A stretch of DNA of 64,000 bases from positions 1-64,000 of the forward strand of contig CADCKD010000015.1 of assembly GCA_902801985.1 (NCBI GenBank). The letters are read 5' to 3'. A program made the position numbers and the translations under genes. Every line of letters begins with the position of its first letter. Position 1 is the first letter of the stretch. Positions 9,768 to 18,839 of the stretch are shown piece after piece. This DNA is from an uncultured bacterium. GTDB lineage: Bacteria; Cyanobacteriota; Vampirovibrionia; Gastranaerophilales; Gastranaerophilaceae. The notes under the pieces are model-generated. The model did no database searches. It saw only the letters and a list, made by a program, of their open reading frames with translations, and was not told the DNA's origin.

Positions 9768-10244
9768 TTACCATACTCCTATCTTTGCTAATTGTACTAC
9801 AAACATGTTTAACTTATTTGTTGTGCATTTATACAAATATTAAAGCATCACAGTATGTCAATATTGGACACAACAGAATAAATTTTTCTGGAATATATGT
9901 TACTTCTTCTGCTTTTATTTCTTTATTTTATAAGCAAACAAATAACGTTTTATTGTAGTTTTAATGAAGTTCAAAATACTGATTTGATATAAAAGTCAAA
10001 TAATCATTTACCCTGTTACAAATAATCATCTAGAGTGTTAGTTTACATTCACGCACATTATATTGATTTCTATCAGCAGATTCATTTTACGCAAAAAGTT
10101 CAAAAGGAGCCATTCATCGTGATTTGATATGATTAGACAATTAAACAATAGAAAATATTATTTTAGACTTTTAGTATATAAATTGTATTATCATTTGAAT
10201 AACAACTTTATAAATGTAGTAGTCAGTAAGGTGTTTTAAATAAG
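9768..10244. other. AT-rich intergenic stretch upstream of the Shango-like operon
   Basis: No convincing gene is seen in these 477 bases. The interval must hold the promoter of the minus-strand operon. A TACAAT hexamer lies about 24 bases before the sngA start, with no good -35. The decamer at 10037-10046 equals one half of the 11-base direct repeats found before the efflux operon (see 18752-18783), but its partner half is degenerate. Confidence 0.4.
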
Positions 10245-10476
10245 ATGAGTATGTTTAGTAAAAAAATATTATTTGCAGCTATATTGTGTGGTTTATTTGC
10301 AGCGGATGCCGCAAATGCTATTACAAGATAACACTGTTCCGGTAATTGAAAATAATTCTGTTATCAATATGAACACTGCCGAAACCGGTAAAATAACTAT
10401 AAATGATACTCTTTCCGGTTCAGGAACAATAAATATAAATAAAACTAACAAAATGCTAATAATTTTGATAGTATAA
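10245..10476 (+). pseudogene. Frameshifted remnant of a secreted beta-helix/adhesin-like protein
   Basis: An ATG at 10245 opens a good signal peptide (Lys-Lys, hydrophobic core, AADAANA cleavage site) that stops after 28 codons at 10329. Directly after, in the next frame, the sequence reads TVPVIENNSVINMNT and then TGKITINDTLSGSGTININ. This is the Asn/Thr-rich style of autotransporter or large adhesin passenger domains. A third frame continues with NANNFDSIIN just before the response regulator gene. One extra base near 10320-10328 would account for the first break. The remnant is only about 75 codons long, so most of the original gene is gone. Its 3' part now carries the promoter of the two-component operon. 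Confidence 0.55.
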
Positions 10477-10477
10477 T
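10445..10477 (+). promoter_or_regulatory. Direct-repeat operator plus -10 for the two-component operon
   Basis: CTAAC (10445-10449) and CTAAT (10456-10460) form a direct repeat with an 11-base period. Eleven bases further is TATAAT (10472-10477), and 6 bases after that is the ATG of the response regulator. This is the layout of PhoB/OmpR-activated promoters, where the bound regulator replaces the -35. The same arrangement precedes the efflux operon and the lpxA fragment, suggesting autoregulation. Confidence 0.55.
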
Positions 10478-10483
10478 TAATTT

Positions 10484-11176
10484 ATGAGCATAAAAGATGC
10501 AAAAATACTTATTGTTGAAGATGAGATTCAACTAAATAGAGTTATGGAGCTTATGCTTCAAGCTGACGGCTACTATAAAATAAGATGCGCATTTGACGGA
10601 AATGAAGCACTAAATCTTATTAAAGCAGACAAGCCGGATTTAATTTTGCTTGATGTTATGATTCCGGAACTTGACGGTTTTTCTTTGTGCAAAATAATCA
10701 AAAATGACAACATTTACAAAAATACAAAAGTAATTATGATAACCGCAAAAAAAATGGAAGAGGATGTCCTAGAAGGCTTTAGGGCCGGCGCTATTGATTA
10801 TATTACAAAACCTTTCAGCAATAAAATTCTTTTAGCTAGAATAAAGGCTCATTTAGAGTCTTTGAATTCCGTTGGCGGCATAAAAAAATATAAAGATATT
10901 ATTATTGACACTGATAAAATGATTGTAAAAGTTCAGGATAAAGAAGTTGAGTTGACAAATTTTGAATACAAAATTTTAGATACTTTTATTTCAAATATCG
11001 GAATAGTTTTCAGCCGTTCTTCCCTGCTTTCAATACTGAGAGGAGATGAAGGTTTTAATATATCAGAGCGAGCTGTTGATGTTCAAATTGTAAATTTGAG
11101 AAGAAAACTCGGCCAAAGAGGACAAGATATAGAAACAATTAGAGGCTCCGGATACAAATTAAGGGAAAATGCATGA
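10484..11176 (+). CDS. OmpR/PhoB-family response regulator
   Basis: The 230-residue protein has a receiver domain (about 6-120) with acidic pair Glu12/Asp13, phospho-acceptor Asp57 in LLDVMIPELDG, Thr87 and Lys109 (TKPF). A C-terminal winged-helix DNA-binding domain (about 130-228) ends in the usual VQIVNLRRKLG...GSGYKL. Such proteins are phosphorylated by a partner histidine kinase and bind 11-base direct repeats. The kinase gene follows with a 4-base ATGA overlap. There is no Shine-Dalgarno, and TATAAT lies 6 bases before the ATG, so the message may be leaderless. Probable targets are its own promoter, the efflux operon at 12974-18723 and the LpxA fragment, judged from shared operator sequences. 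Confidence 0.93.
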   Translation: MSIKDAKILIVEDEIQLNRVMELMLQADGYYKIRCAFDGNEALNLIKADKPDLILLDVMIPELDGFSLCKIIKNDNIYKNTKVIMITAKKMEEDVLEGFRAGAIDYITKPFSNKILLARIKAHLESLNSVGGIKKYKDIIIDTDKMIVKVQDKEVELTNFEYKILDTFISNIGIVFSRSSLLSILRGDEGFNISERAVDVQIVNLRRKLGQRGQDIETIRGSGYKLRENA

Positions 11177-12561
11177 AAAAAAGAGATTTATTTTGGATAA
11201 ATAAGATTATATGGCTGCTTGGTATTTTAGCAGTTTTTATCGTGATTTCTTTATACAATTTTATTCAAATAAATCATTTGCATTTAGACGGTGAAAAAAA
11301 TGAAATAAATTTTTATAAAAAACAAATAAAGCTGGCCGCAACACCCTATTTGTCAAAAAATGATAATTCCGGATTAATGGAATATTGTGAAAATTTCAAA
11401 AACGAAAATGATGTTTCTTTTCAAATTTTCGATAAAGATAAAAAGTTAATTGCCGGAACAAGACTTGATAATAAAGAACTTGATCAGGATACTCATATAC
11501 TTGACAGCCAATTGAGCAAATGGGAAAAATACAAAAGCATCATAAAACAGCAAAAATTATCCGATATTAGTGAATTTGATATAAAAAATAAAAAATACTA
11601 TCTTGAACTTGTTTTACAGGAAGATGATTTTGTTTCTTCATTAATAAATTCTCAAATAAATATAATCATATTCTTTGTTATTTGTTTGCTCCTTTTGAGC
11701 GGATATTTTATTTATGTTTTTTCAACCATCAGAAATTCGTTTAACAACTTGGAAGACAGTGTTGTAAAAATTTCAAATGGCGAATTGGATACAGAAGTCA
11801 AAGTTTCAAAAGAAGGGCTATTGCAAGAAATATCTATTGCAATTAAACTAATGACACTAAAATTAAAAAACCAAATTGTAAGACTAAAAAAATTGGAAGA
11901 ATACCGTTCGATTTTTATTCAGGATATGACACACGAAATAAAAACTCCAATTGCAACAATTAATTCTGCAATTGAACTTTTGGATACAAAAAATTCAATT
12001 GCAGATAGTGATAGGGAATGCTTTGATATAATACTTTCTCAAACTGACAATATTAATAAACTTGTAAATGATATTTTATCACTTTCTGAAATTGAACTTG
12101 AACAAACTAACGAAAACAAAAATTTTACAACATTTAACCTTAATAAAATGGTAGAAAAGGCTATTTCTTATATAAATATACAAAATACAAATATTTCTTT
12201 CTCGCCAAAATGCGATTTAGAAGTTTTTGCAAATGAAGATTTGCTTATTACAGCAATTATAAATCTTCTAAATAATGCCATTAAATACTCACAATCCTCA
12301 AAAATTGATGTAATCACAGAGCAAGAAAACGGAAATACAATAATTTCCGTAATAGATTACGGCATAGGAATTCAAGAAGCTCATTTAGATAAGCTATTTA
12401 CAAGATTTTACAGGGTAGATAAAGCAAGAAGCAGAAGAACAGGCGGAACAGGTTTGGGACTTGCGATTGTAAAACATATTGCTCAACTCCACAAAGGAAG
12501 TGTAAGTGTAGAAAGTGAAGTCGGTAAAGGCTCAACTTTTAAAATTATTTTACCGCAATAA
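11173..12561 (+). CDS. Membrane sensor histidine kinase (HAMP-HisKA-HATPase)
   Basis: This 462-residue kinase has two membrane segments (about 12-30 and 163-184) that bracket a periplasmic sensing region of about 130 residues. A HAMP linker follows, then the H-box DMTHEIKTP with phospho-His254, and the N, G1 (DYGIGI) and G2 (GGTGLGLAIVKHIA) boxes of the ATPase domain. It should autophosphorylate and pass the phosphate to the response regulator encoded just upstream. Translation is coupled through the ATGA overlap. The neighbouring efflux genes and LpxA fragment suggest the signal is envelope or drug stress, but the ligand cannot be read from sequence. Confidence 0.93.
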   Translation: MKKRDLFWINKIIWLLGILAVFIVISLYNFIQINHLHLDGEKNEINFYKKQIKLAATPYLSKNDNSGLMEYCENFKNENDVSFQIFDKDKKLIAGTRLDNKELDQDTHILDSQLSKWEKYKSIIKQQKLSDISEFDIKNKKYYLELVLQEDDFVSSLINSQINIIIFFVICLLLLSGYFIYVFSTIRNSFNNLEDSVVKISNGELDTEVKVSKEGLLQEISIAIKLMTLKLKNQIVRLKKLEEYRSIFIQDMTHEIKTPIATINSAIELLDTKNSIADSDRECFDIILSQTDNINKLVNDILSLSEIELEQTNENKNFTTFNLNKMVEKAISYINIQNTNISFSPKCDLEVFANEDLLITAIINLLNNAIKYSQSSKIDVITEQENGNTIISVIDYGIGIQEAHLDKLFTRFYRVDKARSRRTGGTGLGLAIVKHIAQLHKGSVSVESEVGKGSTFKIILPQ

Positions 12562-12628
12562 AATTACTACTTATGAATTACTATTCTAGCTTTTCATTAC
12601 CATCTGTATTTCTTTGTTTCGATCTATA

Positions 12629-12886
12629 TTAATCACGATCAATTCTCAAACAAACACCCCTTTTAGAATCTTTTATAAATTGAACCATTTTTTGAACATA
12701 TTCATTGCCAGAAATTTCTTCATTAATTTTTTCTATTGCCTGACTTGTATTATATTCACCAGAAACTAACAATTTATATGCTGAATTTATTTCTGTTCTG
12801 ACAGATTGTTCTACTCCACGTCTTTTTAAAGCTACAACATTAATCCCGACAGGATGTGCAAGTCTGCCATCATATTTTCTTCCCAT
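12629..12886 (-). pseudogene. lpxA: C-terminal domain fragment of LpxA (UDP-GlcNAc acyltransferase)
   Basis: The 85 residues align by eye with the last quarter of LpxA, the first enzyme of lipid A synthesis. HPVGINVVALKRRGV corresponds to the conserved linker after the left-handed beta-helix. The rest matches the C-terminal helical domain (NAYKLL, ending near FIKDSKRGVCLRI). The hexapeptide-repeat catalytic domain with its active His is absent, and no further LpxA-like sequence lies upstream, so it cannot be an acyltransferase. It is intact as an ORF with an ATG. It has its own regulator-type direct repeat and -10 (12912-12943), so a retained binding or regulatory role is possible. Otherwise it is a decayed gene. 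Confidence 0.65.
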
Positions 12887-12911
12887 TCTTAAATTCGTGC
12901 GCCTTATAAAA

Positions 12912-12943
12912 ATCTTAAAACTTAATTGTTAGTTTAAAGTTAG
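12912..12943 (-). promoter_or_regulatory. Direct-repeat operator plus -10 before the lpxA fragment
   Basis: Read on the minus strand, CTAAC-N6-CTAAC (12943-12928) is followed 10 bases on by TAAGAT (12917-12912). The repeat differs from the one before the efflux operon at only two spacer positions, and the flanking CCC and TAAA bases also match. This is a likely binding site for the OmpR-type regulator encoded nearby. Confidence 0.5.
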
Positions 12944-12973
12944 GGAACAACAGCTATAAAAATCAATAAAATG

Positions 12974-14176
12974 TTAATTCTGAGTTAATACTTCATTTTT
13001 TCTCCACTTAACAGTTTGTCCGTCTTGAAGATCGTCTGTTATGTTTATTATGAGATTTTCATCTCCATTGAGTCCTTCTAAAATTTCGACTTTATCGCCA
13101 AAATCACGTCCCGTAAGCACCTGTTGAAAATGAATTTTTCCTGATTTATTTACAGTTACAACATATCTACCGGTATTTAATGTAGTCAAACATGAAGGAT
13201 TAACCGTTATAATCTTTTCTTCTCCCTTAATATTAATATCTGATTTTACATACAACCCTGGATATAAAGCGGATTTTTCGTCATTATTTATAATTGCTAC
13301 AACTTCCATTGTTCGGGAAACAGGGTCCAATGTTTGTGAATTCTGAGTAATTACTCCTTTAAATTTATTTTTAGGATTGTTCGGAGTGTACAAATCAACA
13401 GTCATACCAAGTTTTACATAAGGAATGTAATTCTGGGGAATATTTAAACTTACCCTGAATTTATCAATTTGTTGAATTTCAAACAAACTTGTACTTGTAC
13501 TGCTTCCCCCTGCTACAACATTTGCCCCTACATCCACATTATATTTGCTTATTACTCCGCTAAACGGAGCACGAACATTCTTATAATCCATTAGAGCCTG
13601 AATTCTGTTTTTCATCGCCTGCGCTCTTTTAACTTCTGCTTTTGCTGCTTGATAATTCATTTCAGCAGTTTTAAATTCATTATATTTTGCATCAAGTTCC
13701 TGCTTTGAAATAGCACCGCCTTCTGAGGATTGTTTATATCTGTCATAACTTTGTTTGCTAAAATTGTATTGATATTCGGCTTCAAGCAGTCTTTTTTGTG
13801 CTGAAATCAACGTTGCAGTAGCACTTTGTCCTTCTTCATCCAAATCGGGAGAATCTATAGTCGCCAATAGCTGTCCTTGGACAACCTTATCTCCTAATTC
13901 AACATAACGCATCTTTATTATTCCGTTAATTCTTGAGAATATTTCAGTATGCATATAAGGTTTTAACTCACCGCTAAGTTCAAGAGCCGAATCTCCGCTT
14001 TCAATTTTCGGATTTTCATAAAGCGCAACGTATTCATAACTTTTAGCATTTTTCCACGCAATAATATCCCTTGTAACTTTGGGTATAAACCCAACTAAAA
14101 ACATAAAAACAAATACCCCAATAACACTTGATTTTACTTTATGCTTTTTAATTTTTTCCAGTATATTATTCATCAT
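12974..14176 (-). CDS. RND efflux periplasmic adaptor (MFP/HlyD-type)
   Basis: The 400-residue adaptor has one N-terminal membrane segment (about 14-32). A split lipoyl domain follows (about 85-105 and 205-235; GQLLATIDSPD and VRAPFSGVIS), then a coiled-coil hairpin (about 110-190), a beta-barrel and a membrane-proximal domain. It would bridge the inner-membrane RND pump and the TolC-type channel. Its start overlaps the pump gene's stop by four bases (ATGA). It is third in the operon outer-membrane factor, pump, adaptor, an unusual order since the adaptor is more often first. Confidence 0.93.
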   Translation of the reverse strand: MMNNILEKIKKHKVKSSVIGVFVFMFLVGFIPKVTRDIIAWKNAKSYEYVALYENPKIESGDSALELSGELKPYMHTEIFSRINGIIKMRYVELGDKVVQGQLLATIDSPDLDEEGQSATATLISAQKRLLEAEYQYNFSKQSYDRYKQSSEGGAISKQELDAKYNEFKTAEMNYQAAKAEVKRAQAMKNRIQALMDYKNVRAPFSGVISKYNVDVGANVVAGGSSTSTSLFEIQQIDKFRVSLNIPQNYIPYVKLGMTVDLYTPNNPKNKFKGVITQNSQTLDPVSRTMEVVAIINNDEKSALYPGLYVKSDINIKGEEKIITVNPSCLTTLNTGRYVVTVNKSGKIHFQQVLTGRDFGDKVEILEGLNGDENLIINITDDLQDGQTVKWRKNEVLTQN

Positions 14177-17100
14177 AATCCGTATTCCTCACTATATTTT
14201 TTATTTTTATTCATAATTGCAAATAGCATTGGTACAATTACCAAGGTCGCAAATGTTGCAAATAATAATCCACCGATTACAGTTCTGCCGATTGGAGCAT
14301 TTTGTTCTCCGCCTTCACCTAATCCCAAAGACATTGGCAACATACCCAAAATCATAGCAAACGCGGTCATTATAACCGGTCTTATTCGCGTAAATCCGGC
14401 ATCGACAGCTGCCCTTACAGAGTTAAATCCTTTTTTCATTTTATCTGTTGCAAATGAAACAACTAAAATAGAATTTGAGCACGATACCCCAATAGTCATA
14501 ATAGAACCCATCATAACCTGTATACTAAAAGTCGTATCCGTTGCATATAACATCCACAATATACCCGCCAAAGCCACCGGTACAGGGGTTATTATAATAA
14601 ACGGATTTCTCCAGGATTGGAAATTAGTAACAATTAAAAGGTATACCAAAATTAACGCCAGTAATAATCCTGAAATTAAAGAGGTAAATGCTGTTTTCAT
14701 AGCATTGGCTTGCCCTAAAATATTTATAAATGTTCCGCTTGGTGCTTGTTTTTCATATTTTTTAACAATTTTATGAATATCATCAGCAACAGAATCTAAA
14801 TCCCTATCCTGAATATTTATCAAAATATCGTAAACGGGCATGATATCATAATGATTTACAACACTCGGAGCTTTGCTTTCATGTATAGTTGCCACATTGG
14901 ACAAACGAACCGGCTTATTGCCGTTAAATGCCAGAGGAACATCCATTACATCTTTAACCGAATTTATCCAATACGGTGGTACTTGTAATGCCAGCAGATA
15001 ATTAACGCCATTTTCAGGGTCAACCCAATACGCAGGCATTGCTTGTGCACTTGATGAAAGTGCAATAATCATATTTTTCGCAACCTCTGCTTGTGTTAAT
15101 CCCATATCAGCTGCTTTTACTTTATCAACTTCAAGTTTTATTTCCGGATAGTCAGTAATTTGATGAACATGAGCATCTGCGACTCCTTTTACTTTTTTAA
15201 TATCATCAAGCATATTTAGAGCAAGAGCATAATTAGCTTTTGTATCTTCACCTTGTATTTGAACATCAATAGGGGAAGCCAGTCCAAAATTAAGAATTTT
15301 CCCGACCATATCAGCACTTTGGAAGAAAAACGTCATATTAGGATATTTTTCATTTAAAACTTTACGAAGTTTTTTAATATATTTCTGTGTAGGTTTGTGA
15401 TGTTTCTTTAGGGAAATTAAAATTTCACCATCACCCATTCCCAACTGTGAATTATCCATAAATGCAAGATTTAGCATACTTACAGGAATTCCGATATTAT
15501 CAAGCATTGTATCAATTTCTTTTTCAGGAATAACTGTTTTAATCGTTTTTTCTATATCAGAAAAAGCTCTTGCAGTATCTTCAATTCTGGTTCCGTGTTG
15601 AGCATATACATGAAGCCTGATTTGCCCCGCATCAACACTTGGGAAGAAATTCTCTCCGATAAACGGTAACAGGCAAAAGGAAATTGCGATAACAAGAGCG
15701 GAAAATTGCAATGTCTTTTTAGGATTTCTCATAACCTGTTTTACTAAGAACTGTTTATATACCCTTCTTAATTTAGCAAAACTTTTATTTACTGTTTCGT
15801 GCAAATTATATAATAATGTATCAGGTTTAAGCACTTCTTGTTTTTTTAACAGCTTATCAACCATAACAGGAACTATTGTATTAGATAGCAAATAAGAACC
15901 AATCATTGCACATATTACCGACAATGCCATTGGAGCAAATAAAAATTTTGTAGCACTTTTCATTAAAAATATAGGTGCAAAAACCATACAGATTGATAAT
16001 GTTGAAACCAAAGTAGGTACTGCAACTTCTGAAGCAGATTTACAGATGATTTCCTGCAAAGTCATTCTGTTTTTATAAATTTCTTTATTTCTTAAAATAT
16101 TTTCAAGCACAACTGTTGAATTATCTACAAGCATACCGATAGCAAGAGCCATACCGCTAAGAGTCATAATATTTAAAGTTTGCCCGCATAATGCCAGACA
16201 AATTATTGCAAATAATATTGATAGAGGAATAGAAACCGCAACAATAAACGTAGAACGTTTACTGCCTAAAAACAGTAAAATCATTAATGCTGTAAGAATA
16301 GCAGCAAGTGTTCCTTCAAAAACGACACTATGAATAGAACTTTTAACAAATATAGATTGATCAAATAATTCATGCATTTGAATTCCGGAAGGAACCATCT
16401 TTTTGATTACCGGTATTATTTTTTTACATCCTTCAACAACTTTGATTGTTGATGTTTTTCCCGCTTTATAAACAGTCATTAAACTGCCTGCAACCCCGTC
16501 ATGACGAACAACATTTTCCTGAACAGCATTTCCGTTATGAATATATGCAATATCCCTTAAATAAACTGTTTCACCGTCTTTTGATTTTATAGGGAACTTA
16601 TTCATTTCATCAATCGTTCTTGTTGCATTATTTAATGTTATATAATAATCAAATCCGCCTATTTTAGCGTTCCCTGAGGGCAATATGACGTTTTGTTCAG
16701 CAAGAGTATCTGTTATAGCTAAAGGCGTTAGAGCACGTGCTTCCATCTTTTGCATATCAAGGTCAACCATTATTTGACGCGACAAACCACCCATAGGTAA
16801 TGGAATTTGAGAACCCTCAACTTTAGACATTTGGACTTTTATTATATTTTGTGCCAAATCAGACACATCTAGTAGTGGAATTTTCTTTGAAGATACTACA
16901 ACCTGTAATACAGGAATAGTTGTAGGAGTGTATTTTATAACTTGCGGCGGTCTTATTCCAAGCGGCATATTGTTTAATGCAACTTGTGATGCCGAACTTA
17001 GTTGTGTTATCGCAGTATTGACATCAGCTCCGGGGTGCAAGAATACTTTTATTACCCCTACACCATATAGGGACTGAGATTCAATATGTTCAACATCATT

Positions 17101-17328
17101 CATATTTGCTGAATACGCACGTTCCGCAATTGATACAATACGATTTTCTACATCTTTAGCCGGCATTCCGTTGTAATTCCATACCGCAACAACGGCTGGA
17201 GTGTTGATTTCGGGGAATATATCCGTAGGAGTAAAAAATATCGCAACTAAACCTAAAATTAGAATGAAAAGAGCAAATACAAATACTGTATAATAATATT
17301 TTAAAGCTGCTTTTATAAATTTACTCAT
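14173..17328 (-). CDS. RND-family efflux pump, inner-membrane permease
   Basis: This 1051-residue protein has the length and two-fold layout of AcrB/MexB-like pumps. There is one N-terminal membrane helix, a large periplasmic porter loop, helices 2-6 (about 335-545), helix 7, a second porter loop and helices 8-12 (about 860-1035). GMLVDNSTVVLENI corresponds to the helix-4 proton-relay region. The second Asp of the usual VDD is Asn here, as in several RND subgroups. It exports drugs or other toxic compounds using the proton gradient. The start overlaps the outer-membrane gene stop by 8 bases. The substrate cannot be assigned. Confidence 0.92.
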   Translation of the reverse strand: MSKFIKAALKYYYTVFVFALFILILGLVAIFFTPTDIFPEINTPAVVAVWNYNGMPAKDVENRIVSIAERAYSANMNDVEHIESQSLYGVGVIKVFLHPGADVNTAITQLSSASQVALNNMPLGIRPPQVIKYTPTTIPVLQVVVSSKKIPLLDVSDLAQNIIKVQMSKVEGSQIPLPMGGLSRQIMVDLDMQKMEARALTPLAITDTLAEQNVILPSGNAKIGGFDYYITLNNATRTIDEMNKFPIKSKDGETVYLRDIAYIHNGNAVQENVVRHDGVAGSLMTVYKAGKTSTIKVVEGCKKIIPVIKKMVPSGIQMHELFDQSIFVKSSIHSVVFEGTLAAILTALMILLFLGSKRSTFIVAVSIPLSILFAIICLALCGQTLNIMTLSGMALAIGMLVDNSTVVLENILRNKEIYKNRMTLQEIICKSASEVAVPTLVSTLSICMVFAPIFLMKSATKFLFAPMALSVICAMIGSYLLSNTIVPVMVDKLLKKQEVLKPDTLLYNLHETVNKSFAKLRRVYKQFLVKQVMRNPKKTLQFSALVIAISFCLLPFIGENFFPSVDAGQIRLHVYAQHGTRIEDTARAFSDIEKTIKTVIPEKEIDTMLDNIGIPVSMLNLAFMDNSQLGMGDGEILISLKKHHKPTQKYIKKLRKVLNEKYPNMTFFFQSADMVGKILNFGLASPIDVQIQGEDTKANYALALNMLDDIKKVKGVADAHVHQITDYPEIKLEVDKVKAADMGLTQAEVAKNMIIALSSSAQAMPAYWVDPENGVNYLLALQVPPYWINSVKDVMDVPLAFNGNKPVRLSNVATIHESKAPSVVNHYDIMPVYDILINIQDRDLDSVADDIHKIVKKYEKQAPSGTFINILGQANAMKTAFTSLISGLLLALILVYLLIVTNFQSWRNPFIIITPVPVALAGILWMLYATDTTFSIQVMMGSIMTIGVSCSNSILVVSFATDKMKKGFNSVRAAVDAGFTRIRPVIMTAFAMILGMLPMSLGLGEGGEQNAPIGRTVIGGLLFATFATLVIVPMLFAIMNKNKKYSEEYGL

Positions 17329-18723
17329 GAATTCTACTCCCTAATGCTTTATATAAACTTACCGTATCTATTAACGATGCGGCTTTTGCTTTATTTGCAG
17401 CATTTTCATTTATTAAATATTGTCGTCTTGAATCCAGCTCATCAATTCTGTTGCCTATACCCGAAAGATATCTTGTATGCGCAACATCATAATAATGTTG
17501 AGAATTTGTCATCATTGCTTTGAAATCAACAAATGCTTTATAATCTGTCTTGTAACTTGACAGGCAATCTTCTACTTCTCTTACCGCATCAAGCAGCGTG
17601 TAATCATATTTATGCAATTTTTCAAGAGCAACTTCTTTATTATATTTTAGAAAATGCTTTTTATATCCTCCGGAATATAAATCAAGCAACATTCCTGCCC
17701 CAATCTGATAAACAATACTGTCCCAGTTTAATAATCTTCCGGCCCTAAAACTTTCAAAACCTACCATATCATTCAAATTAAAAGAAGGAAGAAACATTTT
17801 TTTTGCAACTTTGACATCAAATGCCGCTTTTTTAATAGCATACTCTGCCTGTATAACATCAGGCCTGTTGAACACTAAATCTGAATTAATTTCCGCATCA
17901 GGCAAAAACGGAAGTGTTGTTTCCTCCATTGTTTTGTGGTGAATATTTTCTTTAGGGGCGGCCGCTCTTAAAAAAGAGAAAGCATGTGACAAAATATCTC
18001 TTTGCTTATATAGTGAATTCAGTTCATTTTGGGTATTTATTTTTTCATACTCTGTAATATACAAATCATCATACTTTATTATTCCGCCTTCGTAGAGTTG
18101 TTTTTTTAGTTTAAGAACTTCTTCAAGATTTTCAAGAATTTCTTCTTCATTTTCTATCAATTCAGCAGTGAGAATAATATTAAAATACATTGCACAAACT
18201 TCTGAAGTTAGAGATAACTTGTTTATATTAACATCTTCCTTAGCTATTTTGACGTCATATCTACCGGATTGCACCTTGTCAGAAAGTTTGCCGAATATAT
18301 CAATTTCCCAATTAAACAATAAAGGCATGGAAATATCGTTGTAAGAACTATATTTTTTCCCTGACAGGGATTTATACGGATAAACACTTGGATTAACACC
18401 GATATGAGGGAGTCTTTGAGCATTAATTGTTCCAATAAAGCTTGTGATTGCCTTAATCTGTCGTTTGCAATTTTTAGGGATGGATTTTTTTCTAAAGCTT
18501 CAAAAACATATGATGATAAGTATTCATCTACATAATTTTCCCAAAAATAGTATAATTCAAATTTTTTATCATCTTCTTTATTTTTTTGTTGCTTGGTAAC
18601 ACCGGATTTTAAACTTGAAGATGCAGCAAAAACAGCATCGTTCATTCCGACAATCCCTAACATTAATAGCATTATAATTATGCATTTCATATATTTAAAC
18701 AATATATCCGTAATCAATTTCAT
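17321..18723 (-). pseudogene. TolC/OprM-type outer-membrane efflux protein, frameshifted
   Basis: The gene starts at 18723 with a signal peptide (hydrophobic core, cleavage near VFAASS). It reads through residue about 98 (DRLRQSQA), then leaves frame near 18441-18450. The downstream frame resumes with AITSFIGTINAQRLPHIGVN and continues to a proper C-terminus at 17321 with the alpha-barrel repeats of outer-membrane factors. Restoring one extra copy of CAATCACAAG (minus strand, at 18450-18441) rejoins both frames as RQSQAITSFIG. A 10-base deletion between tandem copies is therefore the simplest explanation. It is first in the efflux operon with the pump and adaptor. It could be a true pseudogene, a switchable gene or a sequencing error. 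Confidence 0.82.
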
Positions 18724-18751
18724 CCTTCTTAAAATAATCCATTCTGATACA

Positions 18752-18783
18752 ATATTAAAACAAAAATGTTAGTTTATGGTTAG
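18752..18783 (-). promoter_or_regulatory. Direct-repeat operator plus -10 for the efflux operon
   Basis: On the minus strand CTAAC-N6-CTAAC (18783-18768) is followed after 10 bases by TAATAT (18757-18752), about 29 bases before the outer-membrane-protein start. The arrangement equals that before the response regulator (10445-10477) and the lpxA fragment (12912-12943). It is the probable target of the neighbouring OmpR-type regulator. Confidence 0.55.
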
Positions 18784-18839
18784 GGATGTAAAAAATTTAA
18801 AATACAAAGCAAACCACTGAAGCAGAGATAAAGAGTGTA

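Noticed and set aside
10129-10239. A 36-codon ORF upstream of the broken adhesin
   Set aside because: The only ribosome-like sequence is 19 bases away, and the product is AT-driven low complexity.
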